Program-made: the position numbers and the translations under genes | In this document: positions 9,641 through 21,910 of the stretch, piece after piece | How the letters are laid out: every line of letters begins with the position of its first letter | Numbering within the stretch: the first letter of the stretch is position 1 | The notes under the pieces: generated by a model | What the model was told of the DNA's origin: nothing | What the model saw: only the letters and a program-made list of their open reading frames with translations | The model's database searches: none | Source of the DNA: Acanthococcus lagerstroemiae | Lineage: Eukaryota; Arthropoda; Insecta; Hemiptera; Eriococcidae | Length of the DNA stretch: 64,000 nucleotides | Assembly: GCA_031841125.1 (NCBI GenBank) | Contig: CM063106.1 | Coordinates: forward strand, 18,352,001 to 18,416,000 | Reading direction: 5' to 3'

Positions 9641-11762
9641 AATTTAAACTCGAAGTAGCTGACATCTGGCGGCAGAGTTCAGAATCGTTCTGCTTGGGGT
9701 GATCAAATAATTCGCTTCCATAAGTGGGAGCTAGCATTTCCCCAGCCCCCAAACTTTGACGGTTCATAGTGAAGGAAGGAAGCGTACACAAATTCTGGGA
9801 CCAACGTACACAAATTACACGAATTATATACGAATTTTTGCTTTTATTTCCTTCTTCAAAATCCACCTTCGGGGGGAGGTTCGTAGAATTGACCGAATGG
9901 AAAAGGGTTGTACAGAGGTAATACAATTCAAAAATTGGAATCTGGTAGACACCCTATATCTTTGTCGTGATGAGAAATTCGCCTTCTGCAACTTCGAAGA
10001 TTTTTCCTCATCACGCCATTTCGGCTGGTGTTACCTAGCCACCTGTTAGCCTATTTCCGTATTTTTCGATCCATCAAAGAATTACTCGAAATCAGACAAT
10101 GTCGCAACCGTACAGAAAAACCGTCGGTAGCTCGGACCTTGAGACGTACCAGACGTATCAATCGACCTCATTCCTCGATCCGATGACTCATACACACGCG
10201 CTTTATTCCTCAGCGACGACTTCAAAATTCCTAGAATCCGCGACCGTACGAGCTACAAGCGTACAACAAAGCACAGACCCCGATCGCACCTCCTGCCATC
10301 GGTCATAGTGTCAATTAGATCGAAAACTTTCATCGACCAATCGACAAGCTCTCAAGTACATCATCGAGTCCGTGCGATAACCTCACTCACACTCCGATCA
10401 CCCGAAACCATCCACAGTCTGAATTTCTAGACGGCCGCACGCGGCTCTGACGTTTCAAAAATACCTCAGTTGGAAGAATCTCCATTCCACCGATGGGCCG
10501 AACCTGAAACAGAGCTTCGGCTTTACAAACTCAATACAAGGGCCGAATCGTCGGTCTTGATTCAGTCATGCTCTCTCCAAAAGTTAGGTGGAGACCTCGT
10601 CACGTCTCTCGCAACTCGATCTGGAACTTAGAAAATCAACCTATAACGTAACTTATGTCGTGTCGTACGCTTTTCGAAGCCTTTTGCTATTTGTAGTATC
10701 AATAACCTAACGTAAAAAGTAAAGTTCTGAACTGTGCCGTTTGCTAAATAAAACTTGTACATTTTTCATTCGATTCGGCCAACTCATTTATCAGGCCGAG
10801 GACAGTTGATATGAGGCTTGCTAACCGACAGCCCCGGGGCCCACGCTGTGGAGCCCCCGATTTCACGTCGATCCATTACGACAACCGACAGGAGCCCAAT
10901 GAGGCTCTGCGACCTCACGACAATCTTGAATTGGGATATATCTTTACCTTGTTTGATTGTATCTTTTAATCCTGATGTTCTTCTAGTTTCTAAAATATAT
11001 TTGTGTATTTTCAAGTAAGTTTGATATTATATGGGCGAAATTTATAAAATATGAAAATGAGTGTTATATCTTCTAAAGATTAGTTCATTTTATAATAATA
11101 ATTCAACGACTAAGATGGTCCGACGACTTCGCACATCTACAGTCACATAAAATGTACCACCAAATTGCCAACTGTAGATCAGAATGACAAAGACTGAGGG
11201 CAGCTTCCGTCCGTTCAGGGAAAAAGTACCTCTGACAGCCATCGTAGTATGTTTAGTATAATAAGCTTGTTTCAATATGTAATTGGTAGTATTGAAAGCT
11301 AAAATAAAAAAATAAAAAAATAATAATAAAATAAAAAATTATTATTATTATCATACAAGAGTCGAATGACAGCATAGAATTTTCAGCAGTGAGTTCTAAT
11401 TACTTTTACTCATAGTAAGGGAGCCTTGAGCCTATTTTGCATTTTTATGAGTCAAAAAAATAATAGGTACAGAGAAAGTATCTAAAATTTATCAAAATTT
11501 GACAAAATTTCGGCAGAGAGACTAAGGACGACCTATAACAACAACAATTTTCTACTTCAAAATAAAAGTATGGGGCATTAGGGCTAAATCCCATACACAT
11601 ACATAAAACGTTTATTTTGTCAAAAAAGCATGAAATTTAGTGGATTAGTCCCGAAACACATGAGTATCTAATTCAAAACTGGTTCCATCGTGTCTACAGT
11701 ATCTAGTGAACGCCTGCTTCGTCATAATTACAGATGGGATGTTTCTGTTAATGAAAGTTATA
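9641..11762. other. Mixed-composition stretch, no gene recognised; possible 3' end at 10747
   Basis: 10080-10760 is richer in CpG than its surroundings and closes with an AATAAA polyadenylation signal (10747-10752). It could be the 3' end of a transcript or an LTR, but I recognise no protein. A 69-codon open frame at 10099-10308 has no family. A further patch, 10790-10930, has an open frame on both strands without a known domain. 11290-11350 is low-complexity A/T. Confidence 0.35.
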
Positions 11763-11934
11763 AAATATATTTGAGCATCAATATCTAATCCAATTGTAAA
11801 TATATGATGAGCTCATACAATAAATCCTAAAATCCCAATTGAAATTATAGCATAAATTATATTAATTTTTCTAAAAATTTCTGTTTTTTCATTTTCTTGA
11901 TTAATAATTTGTGGATATTAATCCAAATCCTGAA
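11763..11934 (-). pseudogene. COX1: Nuclear copy of mitochondrial COX1 (NUMT)
   Basis: The minus strand reads SGFGLIS, then after a 1-nt shift NEKTEIF, IYAIISIGILGFIV, a TGA codon, AHHIFTIGLDIDAQIYF. This is the central helix segment of cytochrome c oxidase subunit I, including the conserved His pair that binds the CuB/heme site. The TGA (11813-11815 on + as TCA) falls exactly where COX1 has Trp, which is how mitochondria read it. In the nuclear code it is a stop, so this is a transferred mitochondrial fragment. It ends where the jockey-like LINE begins. Confidence 0.85.
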
Positions 11935-11939
11935 GAAGA

Positions 11940-13128
11940 GACAAATCTTGTAGAATTCACACATCACATTGCAAAAACCCTCGATGAGAGTTCCCAAACC
12001 CAAGTCGATATAATCTATACAGATTTTCGGGAAACCTTTGACAAGGTTGACCACTCCATTCTCCTTCAAAAACTATCTAAATTTGGTTTTTCAAATTCAC
12101 TTATACAATTACTACAGAGTCATCTTCAACAGTCAAAACAGTACGTGGTTTTTAAAGGCATGAAATCTCACACGTATAGATGTACATCAGGAGTCCCACA
12201 AGGAGGAAACCTAGCTCCCCTCTTTTTCCTCCTCTATATTAATGACATACCACAACTACTACAATTTTCAAAATGTCTTCTATTTGCGGACGATTTAAAA
12301 ATCTTCAAAACCGTTAAAACTGTACTAGACACACAGAACCTCATGCTGGACCTCAGTACTGTGGTGAATTGGAGTAAAGAAAATAACCTCCCACTGAATA
12401 TTGAAAAATGTAAAGTGATCACTTTTACTCGTAAGAAAAATCCTATACATGCTATATATGACGTAGAAGGGAAAAAGCTGGAACGAGTAAACGAAATTCG
12501 CGATTTGGGGGTTCTCATGGAAGGCAAACCGAATTACTCACAACACCTATAGAATACTATGACCAAAGCAAAACGAAATGCGGGGCTAGTAAAGCGGTTC
12601 TCCAATGTATTCAAAAAGCCATCTGTTCTTCGACTTCTCTACCAATCTCTAGTACGCTCACATCTTGATTTTGCTATAATGTCATCTGGGGTTCACTAAC
12701 TAAAACAGAAGAAAATGCTCTAGAATCAATTCAAAAAAGATTTCTTAGATTCCTCTATTACAAAGATTTTTCATATTACGATTTCTCGGTCACGTACCCA
12801 GAGCTTGTCTCCGGTTACGAAATGAATACATTGCGGATGAGGAGGAACCTATGTGCAGTAAAGCTCCTTTACAGTATACTACGGGGACAAATAGACTCGC
12901 CATGTCTCCTATCTAAAATCAACATCTACATACCACATCGCATAAGCAGGCCCAAGGGGCTCTTTTCGGTCTCCAGGACAAGAACAAATATCTTCTCACC
13001 TTTGGAAAAAAGTTTGAAACTCTATAACAAACTAGTCGAAATTAATAGCGAAATTGACATTTTCTTTGATACAAAACATAAATTTGAAGTAAAGGTAACG
13101 CAAGCTCTCGCACAACTTTATTCATGAT
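11940..13128 (+). pseudogene. Jockey-like LINE, RT and C-terminal region, 5' truncated
   Basis: A long open part (to 12552) carries reverse transcriptase motifs in order: IIYTDFRETFDKVDH (motif A), TSGVPQGGNLAPLFFLLYIND (motif B), LLFADDLKIF (catalytic FADD) and NIEKCKVITFTR. A stop at 12550 is followed by KAKRNAGLVKRFS and a frameshifted thumb. The C-terminal block at 12822-13127 is open again (KLLYSILRGQIDSP, then RTRTNIFSPLEK), as in jockey/CR1-type elements. The endonuclease is missing. The first ~12 codons of the open frame are antisense to the COX1 NUMT and not part of the element. The exact clade is uncertain. Confidence 0.87.
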
Positions 13129-14583
13129 TAATAGGTACATACCTAAATATCTTAGGACTGCTCAACAAGTCCGATTCAATACGTTTCTCAACAACGTCAC
13201 ACCACTTCTTCAAAGTAGAGACAAGACAGGTAATCAGGGTACCTAAGAGGTAAACTAAGTAACTATTAGGAAAAATTCAAAATTCATTCGTGAAAAACTG
13301 AAGGAAACAAACTTTATTTAAAACTTTTAATTCCACTTATGGGGAGGGAGGGGGAGGGGTTATAAAGAAAAGGAATTGGTGTATGTACATAAAATATAAT
13401 ATATTAAAATGTAAGACTACAGTTATATACATTTTCAAGTTACATTTTTTTAGCATAGTGAAGACGTGAAACTAAGTGCATTATTCTTCCAACAAACTGA
13501 TGAGTCGGGGCACAGAAAAACCTCGATTAATACTGAATCTACAAACTACATACCCTTCAAGGCCCGATGAATGATTAGTGCAGCCAATCCGTTTAGTCGT
13601 AGTTTACCTCCCCCCCTCTCCTACACATTGCGCACCGACTTGATATTGCCCCTTTTGTTTTAGCTTCTAAGCTGCCTTTAAATTGATCAACTTAAGAGAA
13701 AAACAAAAAATCTATGATTTTATCATGCAGTGTTTTTTTTTCACACTTCCTCGATGAGCCAATTTTTCAGATTTGTATTTTCAAACCAGTGCTCTTCTAA
13801 ATCCGGATTTGGACATGTACCCCTACAACCTAACAAATTGGCGCTTCCCTTTTTAATGTAAACGCCGTGATTATAAACGATTTCTATCGTACATTGGCCA
13901 CAGTTGATTCACAATCGTGGGAGAACCTCATCAAATACTAGCGTAGAAAATTGGTGCCTTGTGTGGACCAACCCTCGAACAAGAGCGAAAATAAACGTGT
14001 ATCTTTTCAAGCTACCCATACTTCGTTATAACGCGCGGCGCCCTGTTAATTGAATAATGAACTCGATGACGTACGTCTGCAATTTTGATACGGCTTGAAA
14101 ATTCGTTTCGCCGGTGACCGAAATGATTGAGTTGTTATGGGAAATGATTTTAATGGCGGCGCAGTTCATTTATAACGGCCGCTTAGACAGAATGAGACTT
14201 TTAGCCATCGTAAGTTTTATGCGAATTCGGTGAAGATTTTCATAGCAAAGTCGAATATTTTATCCCGACAAGAGGGAAATACTGGTAGTAGAGCAAGAGT
14301 CTGTCGAGCAGAAGTTATGAAGCCGAGAGGGGGGAGGTCATATCAACAATAATTTTTAGAAGCCCGAATTAAGGGCAAATTTTGAATCCCGACGATGGGT
14401 TATTTCTCGTGGCCGACTTCTATCGAAATTGAGGGAGAGAACTTTTTTTTACGCTTGTGAGCGGAAATTTACGCAATATATGCGCTGAAAAATTCTACTA
14501 TATCCGCCACCTCCATGCAAATCTCTTATAAAATTTGAAGTATGCAAACTCCCTGTATAATTTTATGTACACAAATTCTTATA
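13129..14583. other. Stretch with no gene recognised
   Basis: About 1.45 kb with no known peptide or RNA. 14530-14583 resembles 19203-19275 (a short CTGTATAATTTT / TATGCAAA repeat) and forms the left flank of the foldback element. Confidence 0.4.
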
Positions 14584-17151
14584 CAGGGTTAGTCGGTTTT
14601 CCTTCCGCCATAGAAAAACTATTTTTTCGCGAAATCAGGTGCACGTTGTTTCGCCAGGCGAGCAGTCTCTTCGACAAGAATTTCAGAGGAAATATTCGGG
14701 GAAAACTCCGATGGCTTTTGAAGAATTTTATCAAGAATCGTCAGGAAAATTTTTCCAAATCTCGAAGAATTCCAACGGAAATCTTCGAGAAAAATATCCT
14801 ATCAGGAAAATTTTTCGAAGAATTTCATCGGACAAAATATCTCCAATGATTTCAGGCGAATTTTGTCTGAAATTTTAGGAAAAATCTTCATGGAAGGATA
14901 TCTTTGGAAAAAATGTTGATGCTTTTTAGAGATTATCGTCAAAAATAAGGAATTAATCAGAAATCTTGGAGAAAAAATGTGATGATTTCCGGAGAATTTC
15001 ATCGGAAATATTCAGAAAAAAGTCTTGTATTTTCCAAAGAATTTCCTTGAAAATCGTCAAGAATATTTTCCGATAACTTTTTAAAAATTGCATCGGAAAT
15101 TTTCGGAAAATATCTCCGACAGGTAATTTCCGAAGAATCTCATCGAAAATTTTTAGAAAAATTTCCAATGTTTTCCAAGAAAGTTCATCAGTATTATTCG
15201 AGAAAATTTCCTGACAATTTTTGAAGAATTTCATAGGAAATATTCGGAGGAAAAAATCCGACGGTTTCTGATGAATTTCATCGAAAATCTTTGGAAAAAT
15301 GTTCGATAATCTCCGAAGAATTTTATCGTAAATCTTCGAAAAAAATCTTGGATGATTGTTAAGTCATTTCATCGTAAATTTTCTGGGAAAATGTCCAATC
15401 ATTTCTGAAGAATCGCATCGGAAATCTTTAGAAAAAATCTCCATTGTTTTCCAAAAAATTTCATAAAAATTCTTCGAGAAATTTTCCTGATAATTTTTGG
15501 AGGATTTTATCGAAAGCACTCGGGGAATAACACCAAGAGTTTTGAAGAATTGTACCAAAAATCCTCGATTATTTCCAAGGAATTTCATGAAAAATATTCG
15601 AAACGATTCCTTTGATTTGCAAAGATCATTTCCGACGAACTCTATCGAAAATTACTAACGGTAAATTTCCGATCATTTTCAATGAATTTTTTCAGACTTC
15701 ATTGAAAAATATTATCCGATGATTTCAGAAGAAATTTATGGGAAATTTTAGGAAAACTCAGCAATTATGCCAACGAATGTTATCGGAAATCATTGAGAAA
15801 TACCTTCGATGATTATTGAAGGTTTTCTTCAGAAAAATATTTCGATGATTTCCACATATTTTCATCAGAAACTTTTGGGGTAAATATTTCGATGATCTCA
15901 GAAGAATTTCATGAGAAATGTACGGGGAAAATCTACGATAATTTAAGGAATTTTATCGGAGATTTTTGGAAAAAAAATTCCGAGAATTTTCAGAGAATTT
16001 CATCGGAAATCTTTAGAAAACATTTCCTATGTCACCTTCAAGAATCATCGAAGGTACTTCTCAATGATTTCCGATAAAATTCGTTGGTATAACTGCAGAG
16101 TTTTCCTAAGATTTCTCATAAATTTCTCTTGAAATCGCCGGATAATGTTTTTCAATGATGTCTGATAAAATTCAATTAAAATGATCCGAAATTTACCCTC
16201 AATAATTTTCTATAAAGTTCGTCAGAAATAATCTTTGAAAATCAAAGGAATCGTTACGAATATTTTTAATGAAATTCCTTGGAAATAATCGAAGGTTTCT
16301 TCTGAAGATTTTCGGTACAATTCTTCAAACTCTTGGAGTCATTCCCAGAGTGCTTTCGATAAAATTCTCCAAAAATTCTCCGGAAATTTTCTCGAAGAAT
16401 TTTTATAAAATTTTTCTCCGTGATTGTCGAACATTCTCCCAGAAAACTTTCGATGAAATTCATCAGAAACCTTTCTCCGAATATTTCCTACGAAATTCTT
16501 CAATGAACTTTCTTAGAAAACATTAGAAATGTATTCTAAGAATTCTCGATGAGATTCATCAAAAATTTACCTACCGCGGAGATGTTTTCCGAAAATTTCC
16601 GATGCAATTTTTAAACAATTATCGGAAAATTTTCCCGAAGATTTTCGAGGAAATTCTTCGGAAAACATTGGACTTTTTTCTGAATATTTCCGATGAAATT
16701 CTCCGGAAATCATCACATTTTTTTGTCCAAGATTTTTGATTAATTCCTTAGAAACATTGGAGATTTTCCCCGAACATTTTTGACGAAAATCTCTGAAAAG
16801 CATCAAAAATTCTTCTAAGGATATCCCCTCATGGAGATTTTTTTTTTAATTTCTCACGAAATTCGCCTGAAATCATTGGAGACATTTTGTTCGATGAAAT
16901 TCTTCGAAAATGATCGCAAGTTTTTCCTGAATGGGAGATTTTTCTCGAGGATTTCCGTTAAAATTCTTCGAATATTTAGAAAGTTTTTCTTGAAGATTCT
17001 TGATAAAATTCTTCAAAAGCCATCGTAGTTTCCCCCGAATATTTCCCATAAAATCTTGCCGAAGAAACCGCTCGCCTGGCGAAACAAAATACACCTGGTT
17101 TCACGAAAAACTAGTTTTCCTCTATGGCGCAAAGAAAACCGACTAACCCTG
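14584..17151. mobile_element. Large foldback element, arms of ~46-bp repeats (copy 1)
   Basis: The ends are CAGGGTTAGTCGG and its complement, both flanked by TATA, consistent with a TA or TATA target duplication. Complementarity continues far inward. The left arm runs about 14584-15825 and the right arm about 16037-17151, around a ~210-bp centre. Each arm is a row of diverged units about 46 bp long. 'GAATTTCATCGG'-like cores fall near 15042, 15087, 15133, 15229, 15275, 15320, 15367, 15413, 15458 and 15504. Open frames are short and follow the repeat, so no transposase is present. A relative is at 46218-48212. Confidence 0.9.
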
Positions 17152-17209
17152 TATATATTTTGAGCATGCAAAATTTTGGGAAAGCCTGTTTCATAATTCG
17201 GTCCCCCCT

Positions 17210-18480
17210 TCTTTTTTTATTGGTAAGTCGGATAAAGAAGAAACAAACGGAATCTATGGACTGAGGTTTAGTTTATCCGAGGAGGAAAACTTCCCCACAA
17301 AGGGCGGGCTGAGGCAGATTATCAATTTTAGAATTTTAAATGGAAGCATACCACGGAAGATATCGAAATAGGCGTATCGATTTGAACCTGACGTTGACCC
17401 TAAATCCGACATTATCTCTTTCCAGGGGGCTAGTTCTAATAAGTCGATAAAATTGAACAATGTACCGAATTGGAGTTTTTTGGGTCCCTGAGTTTGAAAA
17501 TGTAATCGACTTTTGATCCGATTCCGATTTGGGTTATAAAATCTAAATTTAAGTGCTATGGACCAATGTAACTTTACTGAAAACATTTAACGAGGTGACA
17601 GAATAAGGGTTATTGGAGAGCTAAGTTCGTAGGTAAATGTATTAAATATTTGATCCGACTTAAATTTATGCCCTAAAATCCATATTTGAGTCCACCGCAT
17701 AGATAGACCCTTTTGGTCTCGCTGAGAAACTGAACTCAAGATCGGATTACAGAATTTTGAGATGACTGATTTCAAAAATTCAGCTGACTCCAATTTAGGC
17801 CTCATGATCTTAATTTGACTCCTTCAAACGGACACACAATTGATTCCAGTTACAAAATCGAATAATACATCGGAAGAATGACTTTTTTTTATTATCGAGT
17901 TCAAATATTCAATCAAATTTTCAGTTCGACGCTGACTGATACCTCAGCGTCGGCTTTTCATTTTTAGAAGGGGTTAATTTGACTCTGGTGAAAGCACTAA
18001 GTGACGCATAAAATGAGAAGTCTTTTGGATCACAATTTTCAAACATTCAAAAACAATGGATCTGATCCCGATTCAGGCTCATACATTCAAATTTGACTCA
18101 TTCAACATGATCAATTTGATTTAGTCGGAAAAGTCTCACAAATTATTGGAATTGGTTACTTTTGCGTATCGTTGAGCTCGAAAATTCAGTCAAATTTTTG
18201 ATGTGGCCCAATTTTGACCCCAAATGTGTCCTCCTTCTCACTCATAACCTGTTTTAAACTTGAACAAACTATAGTGGAATAAGAGATTTTAGGTCGCTCA
18301 CTTCAAAATTCAATTAGATATTCGATTAGACCCTGATATGGGCTCAGAGACCATGAACTTTATTTCTTTCTCTGAAGAAAAAAATCGCCTCTTTCGTGGA
18401 TGTGGAGAACTTGATCCCTATTTTTTAAAGGCGGTAGAATAAACTGCTCTCGTTTTTGAAGAGTATGTAACTTCGCAGTT
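17210..18480 (+). repeat. Diverged satellite-like block 1 (forward polarity)
   Basis: Loose tandem units contain 'TTTCAAAAATTC', 'GATCCGAC', 'GGCCTCA' and 'AATTTGACTCCTTCAAA'. The same order of motifs is seen, better preserved, at 24.1-27.1 kb and in reverse complement at 21.9-23.2 kb. Units are too diverged here for a firm period. Confidence 0.65.
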
Positions 18481-18489
18481 CGGCTGTGG

Positions 18490-18662
18490 ACTACCCGAAT
18501 TCTAGGTTAACGCCTGATGAGCGTTGCCTCCGTTAGTAGGGTGTCCCATAGTAGCCCTAGCAGAACAGCGCGAATCTGAAGCAAGGAGAAGCGGTAGAGA
18601 CCAACCTCAAGGCGTCCCTCTGTTCATTGATGTGATACTAGGTAGCTTCCGAGGCCAGGGGA
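18490..18662 (+). mobile_element. R1-type 3' UTR fragment
   Basis: Parallel to 2990-3140: CCCATAGTAGCCCTAGCAGAAC, then 'AAGGCGTCCCTCTG' and 'TGATGTGATACT'. The distal tail module is largely missing. It sits between two satellite blocks of opposite polarity. Confidence 0.55.
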
Positions 18663-18839
18663 AGGGGGAGAAAAAGAAAATTAGATTCACTTTTATACAG
18701 GAAGAAACGAATTCGCAATAAAAAGAACAAGATAATGAGGGAGGGATTTTACGACACGCCGCTCTATTCTATTGTTGACAGTTTGATTTTCTCAGGTCCA
18801 GTAAATTTTGTCAGTTCATCTAAATTTTACATATTAAAT

Positions 18840-19060
18840 ATCAAATGAAGACAAAACCGTATATTAAGTTTATTCTAAATGATAGCGACCCAAAAAACCC
18901 CTATTCCGATACCCTGTTCAATTTGCTTGGCAACTCCAAACTAGTCCCCTCCGAAGGGAAACAATTCAAAATTGGGGTCCAAAATCGGGGTCGGATTGAA
19001 AATCTGATTGTATTTTTGATGTTAGTGACTTAAAATACCCATTATTTCGATATGTTCCGT
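18840..19060 (-). repeat. Satellite fragment, reverse polarity
   Basis: It contains GCGACCCAAAAAACCCC, 'ATACCCTGTTCAATTTGC', 'GGGGTCGGATTGAAAATC': the reverse complement of the motif order in block 1. Confidence 0.65.
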
Positions 19061-20999
19061 AATATTAAAACTCCAAAGTTGGTGTGGTTTCTGTCTCTCT
19101 TTGAAGTGACAGAAAATTTTTTCACATCGTAATAAACTAGACCTTAATTTTTCGAGATAATCATTCATCCCACCGTGCTCTAACTTCGCAATAAAAAAAA
19201 TTATGGGACCAATTCATGAAACACTCTGTATAATTTTGGGTAGGTATGCAAATTTTTTATATACTTTTATACGGGAACATTTTCCCACCATCCCAGAAAA
19301 TTGTTTTTATAGACCACGATTATTATTGTTGCCTAATATTTCTTCGTTATTTCTCGTCAGTAGAGACCTCAGGATTCAAAATAATTGAGACGAATCTTGA
19401 AAAAGGAGTACGCACTCACCTCTTTCACTATTTTATTAACAAGATTTCATTGGGTATGTGTAGGACCCCCTTCTCCTCCTTACATATAGAGTTAATGAAA
19501 ATTGAATCTTGGAGTTATAGGTGGCGGTAAGAGGGAAACTACTTAACTAACAAAATTTAAGCTGAAAGATTCAGGATCAAGCGTTAGGTGGTTTGGAACG
19601 TAATGCCTTCATTTTATGGATTTTAAATTACATGTACCGGAGGGGGAGTAGGGCACTACCTTCCTGAATCGAATGTTTGTTTGCCCACCCCATGGATTTC
19701 GATTTCCCCTCAATCCATAATTTGAAAGCAGTACTGGGATGTGAAATTGAGAGAGCTGGAATTCATTGCTTTGAGTTTTGTTTCTGAAAGGGTAAAGCTT
19801 GAAAACCCGAAAGTAGTCCTCCTCTTTGACCATATTTTAAATACTCGCGACGGAATACCTCAGGAATTGAAAAAGGATGGTAAAATGAACATTTTTGTGC
19901 CGCAGAAATCTTACCGGTATCAAAGTGCAGGCACTGATGACCGGTCTATTAGTAGACTATTTTTAATAGATGAGACCGGGCTGCGAAAATTTAATAGAAA
20001 CAAAAAACAGAAACAGAATCTTCGCAATTACCTCTTTCATGTCCCACCATAATCACGAATGTCTTCTAAATTGTCTTCCTCTATACAGGTGCCAGCCATC
20101 AGCAAGCTTCTTAACGGATGAAAAGAATACATTTCAAACTTTTCAGGATATGCAAATGGGTGGAAAACAGAATTTATCCAATAGAAAACAAAACAAAACA
20201 TATTCAGAAATGCGTTTCTTTGGGAGTTTTCAGAAAAGTACCCAAGCCGTCTCATTCCCTTCTACACATACAATCCTAAAAAAAGAAGTCGTACATTTTC
20301 AGCGATTGTCGTATTCTACTGACAAACATTTAAACATTTTGACATAATCAAAATGTTGTAATTGATTTCGTATTTAAATTTCCCGAGCGTACCGGTGTAG
20401 AGTGAATATAATACCAATCTCGCATAATATTTGTGGAGAACCTTTGAAGGCTTTTCTGTACCGTAAAGGAATAGTTTCAGAATGAATACTAACGCCCTCT
20501 ATACAAGTTTACATCAACGAAAAACAACTAACGGCAGAACATATTTTAAGGGTTTTTGTTTCGCTCTCTACCCTTCGCATTGACAACTGCATATACATTT
20601 TAAATTTTGGATCGACCGTCAGATGACGTCACTGGTTGGAAACGACTTTGCAGTTGGTAGCCTCAGTTCTATAGTCCTATGAATATTAAAATACGTACGC
20701 AGGGACGTACCGAAGAGTTTTTCCTTTGGGGGGCAGGGGGTGAACGTCCCAACTGATTCAACTCAAAATTCCCAAATATGAAATTATCAACAAAAAAAAT
20801 TTTTATTTGTTGGACTCTCCCAACTGCACAGAAATTTCCCGACTCCGCCTGACTGAAACGGTAAATTTTTCCAACTGCTGAGTAAAAAATTGCCTACAGG
20901 GGGAAGCTCTACTGACTGAAAATTGAAATTTCAAAGCTATAAATACCTGCTAGAGATAGCTAGTTTTGCAAGAAACCTGTTACACGTGACTAAGTTTTT
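19061..20999. other. Stretch with no gene recognised
   Basis: The longest open frames (19741-20052 and 19970-20347, +) give peptides with no known domain. A GGGGGGCAGGGGG patch at 20738 begins a short unit with poly-A/T and 'CCCAACTG' repeats. Nothing else can be supported. Confidence 0.35.
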
Positions 21000-21230
21000 A
21001 AATAAAGGAAGTACACAAATGCATTCGCCAGAAAAAAAAAACTATAAGGGGAAAAGTCAAATTCGGAGCCCAAATAGGGGTCTGATCGAATATAATACCA
21101 TCTTCTCCATATTTTATTCTGAACGCGAAGTCGGATAGATGCGGGACAAACAAAGATCTTCAAATTTGATAGTCTCTTTTGTTTGAAAACGTTTTCTCCA
21201 ACCCCAAAAGTATAATGCTTGAACGTACCA
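21000..21230 (-). repeat. Satellite fragment, reverse polarity
   Basis: 'TCAAATTCGGAGCCCAAATA', 'GGGTCTGATCGAA' match the reverse-polarity units of 21.9-23.2 kb. Confidence 0.5.
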
Positions 21231-21269
21231 CCAATTTTATAATCCTAAATAAAAATGTATCAAATGAAC

Positions 21270-21910
21270 CAGTGAAACGGAAAACGGTTTTCCCTCCGTC
21301 AAAGACAGGAGTGAAGGTCGGGAAAGACGAGGGAGGACCTCTTTTTCATTCTTCATAAGAAAGAACACGTATCTCTTTCCTAAAGGAAAGAAACTAGTGT
21401 TAGTTTCACTCAGAAAAAGGAAAAGCAAATTGTCCTATGTTTTTCTAAAAATGAAATATTTCTTCAGTAAAAGGAACGAAGTTCTCTTCATAGAGGGAAA
21501 GGAAAATATTTATCCCCATTCATTAAGAAAAATAGAAAGTTTCTTATTTTCCAGTTTTCTCCCCTGTCTTGAAAAAATAAAATAAAAATAGGTTCTTCTC
21601 ATCAAGTAAAAGAAATGACAATTTTCTTCTCTTTAGTTTTAGAAAAGCAACGGTTTCTCCGCCCTCAAGAACCGAAATGCGATCCTTCTCATTCAGGAAG
21701 TAAAGAAATAGCTTCCCTCATTTTTCTCAAAGAAATGAACACGTTTTCCTTCCTCAAAGAGTGAAATGAAGTTCATCTCATGCAGCTAAGCAAAACGAAG
21801 AGACAATTTTCTTTTCTTTTCTTAAAGAAAGAAAGGAGGTTAGTGTCACTCAAGAAAGAGAAGGAGCCACTTCTCTCTTCTCTTTCTTCAAAGAACGGAA
21901 CGAGTTTCTC
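21270..21910. repeat. AAAGAA/CTTCTC-rich degenerate repeat
   Basis: A recurring theme of 'CTCATTCAG', 'AAAGAAA', 'TTTTCTTTTC' and 'GAACGAAGTTCTC' returns every ~70-110 bp, near 21471, 21591, 21672, 21770 and 21897. It lies within the satellite region but is not made of the same unit. No gene. Confidence 0.5.

Noticed and set aside
11911..11940. Start of the jockey-like frame (MDINPNPEEE)
   Set aside because: These codons are antisense to the COX1 fragment, so the LINE begins only at about 11940.
14535..16806. Many small open frames rich in Phe, Lys, Ser and Glu
   Set aside because: They track the ~46-bp repeat of the foldback element on both strands and carry no transposase motif.
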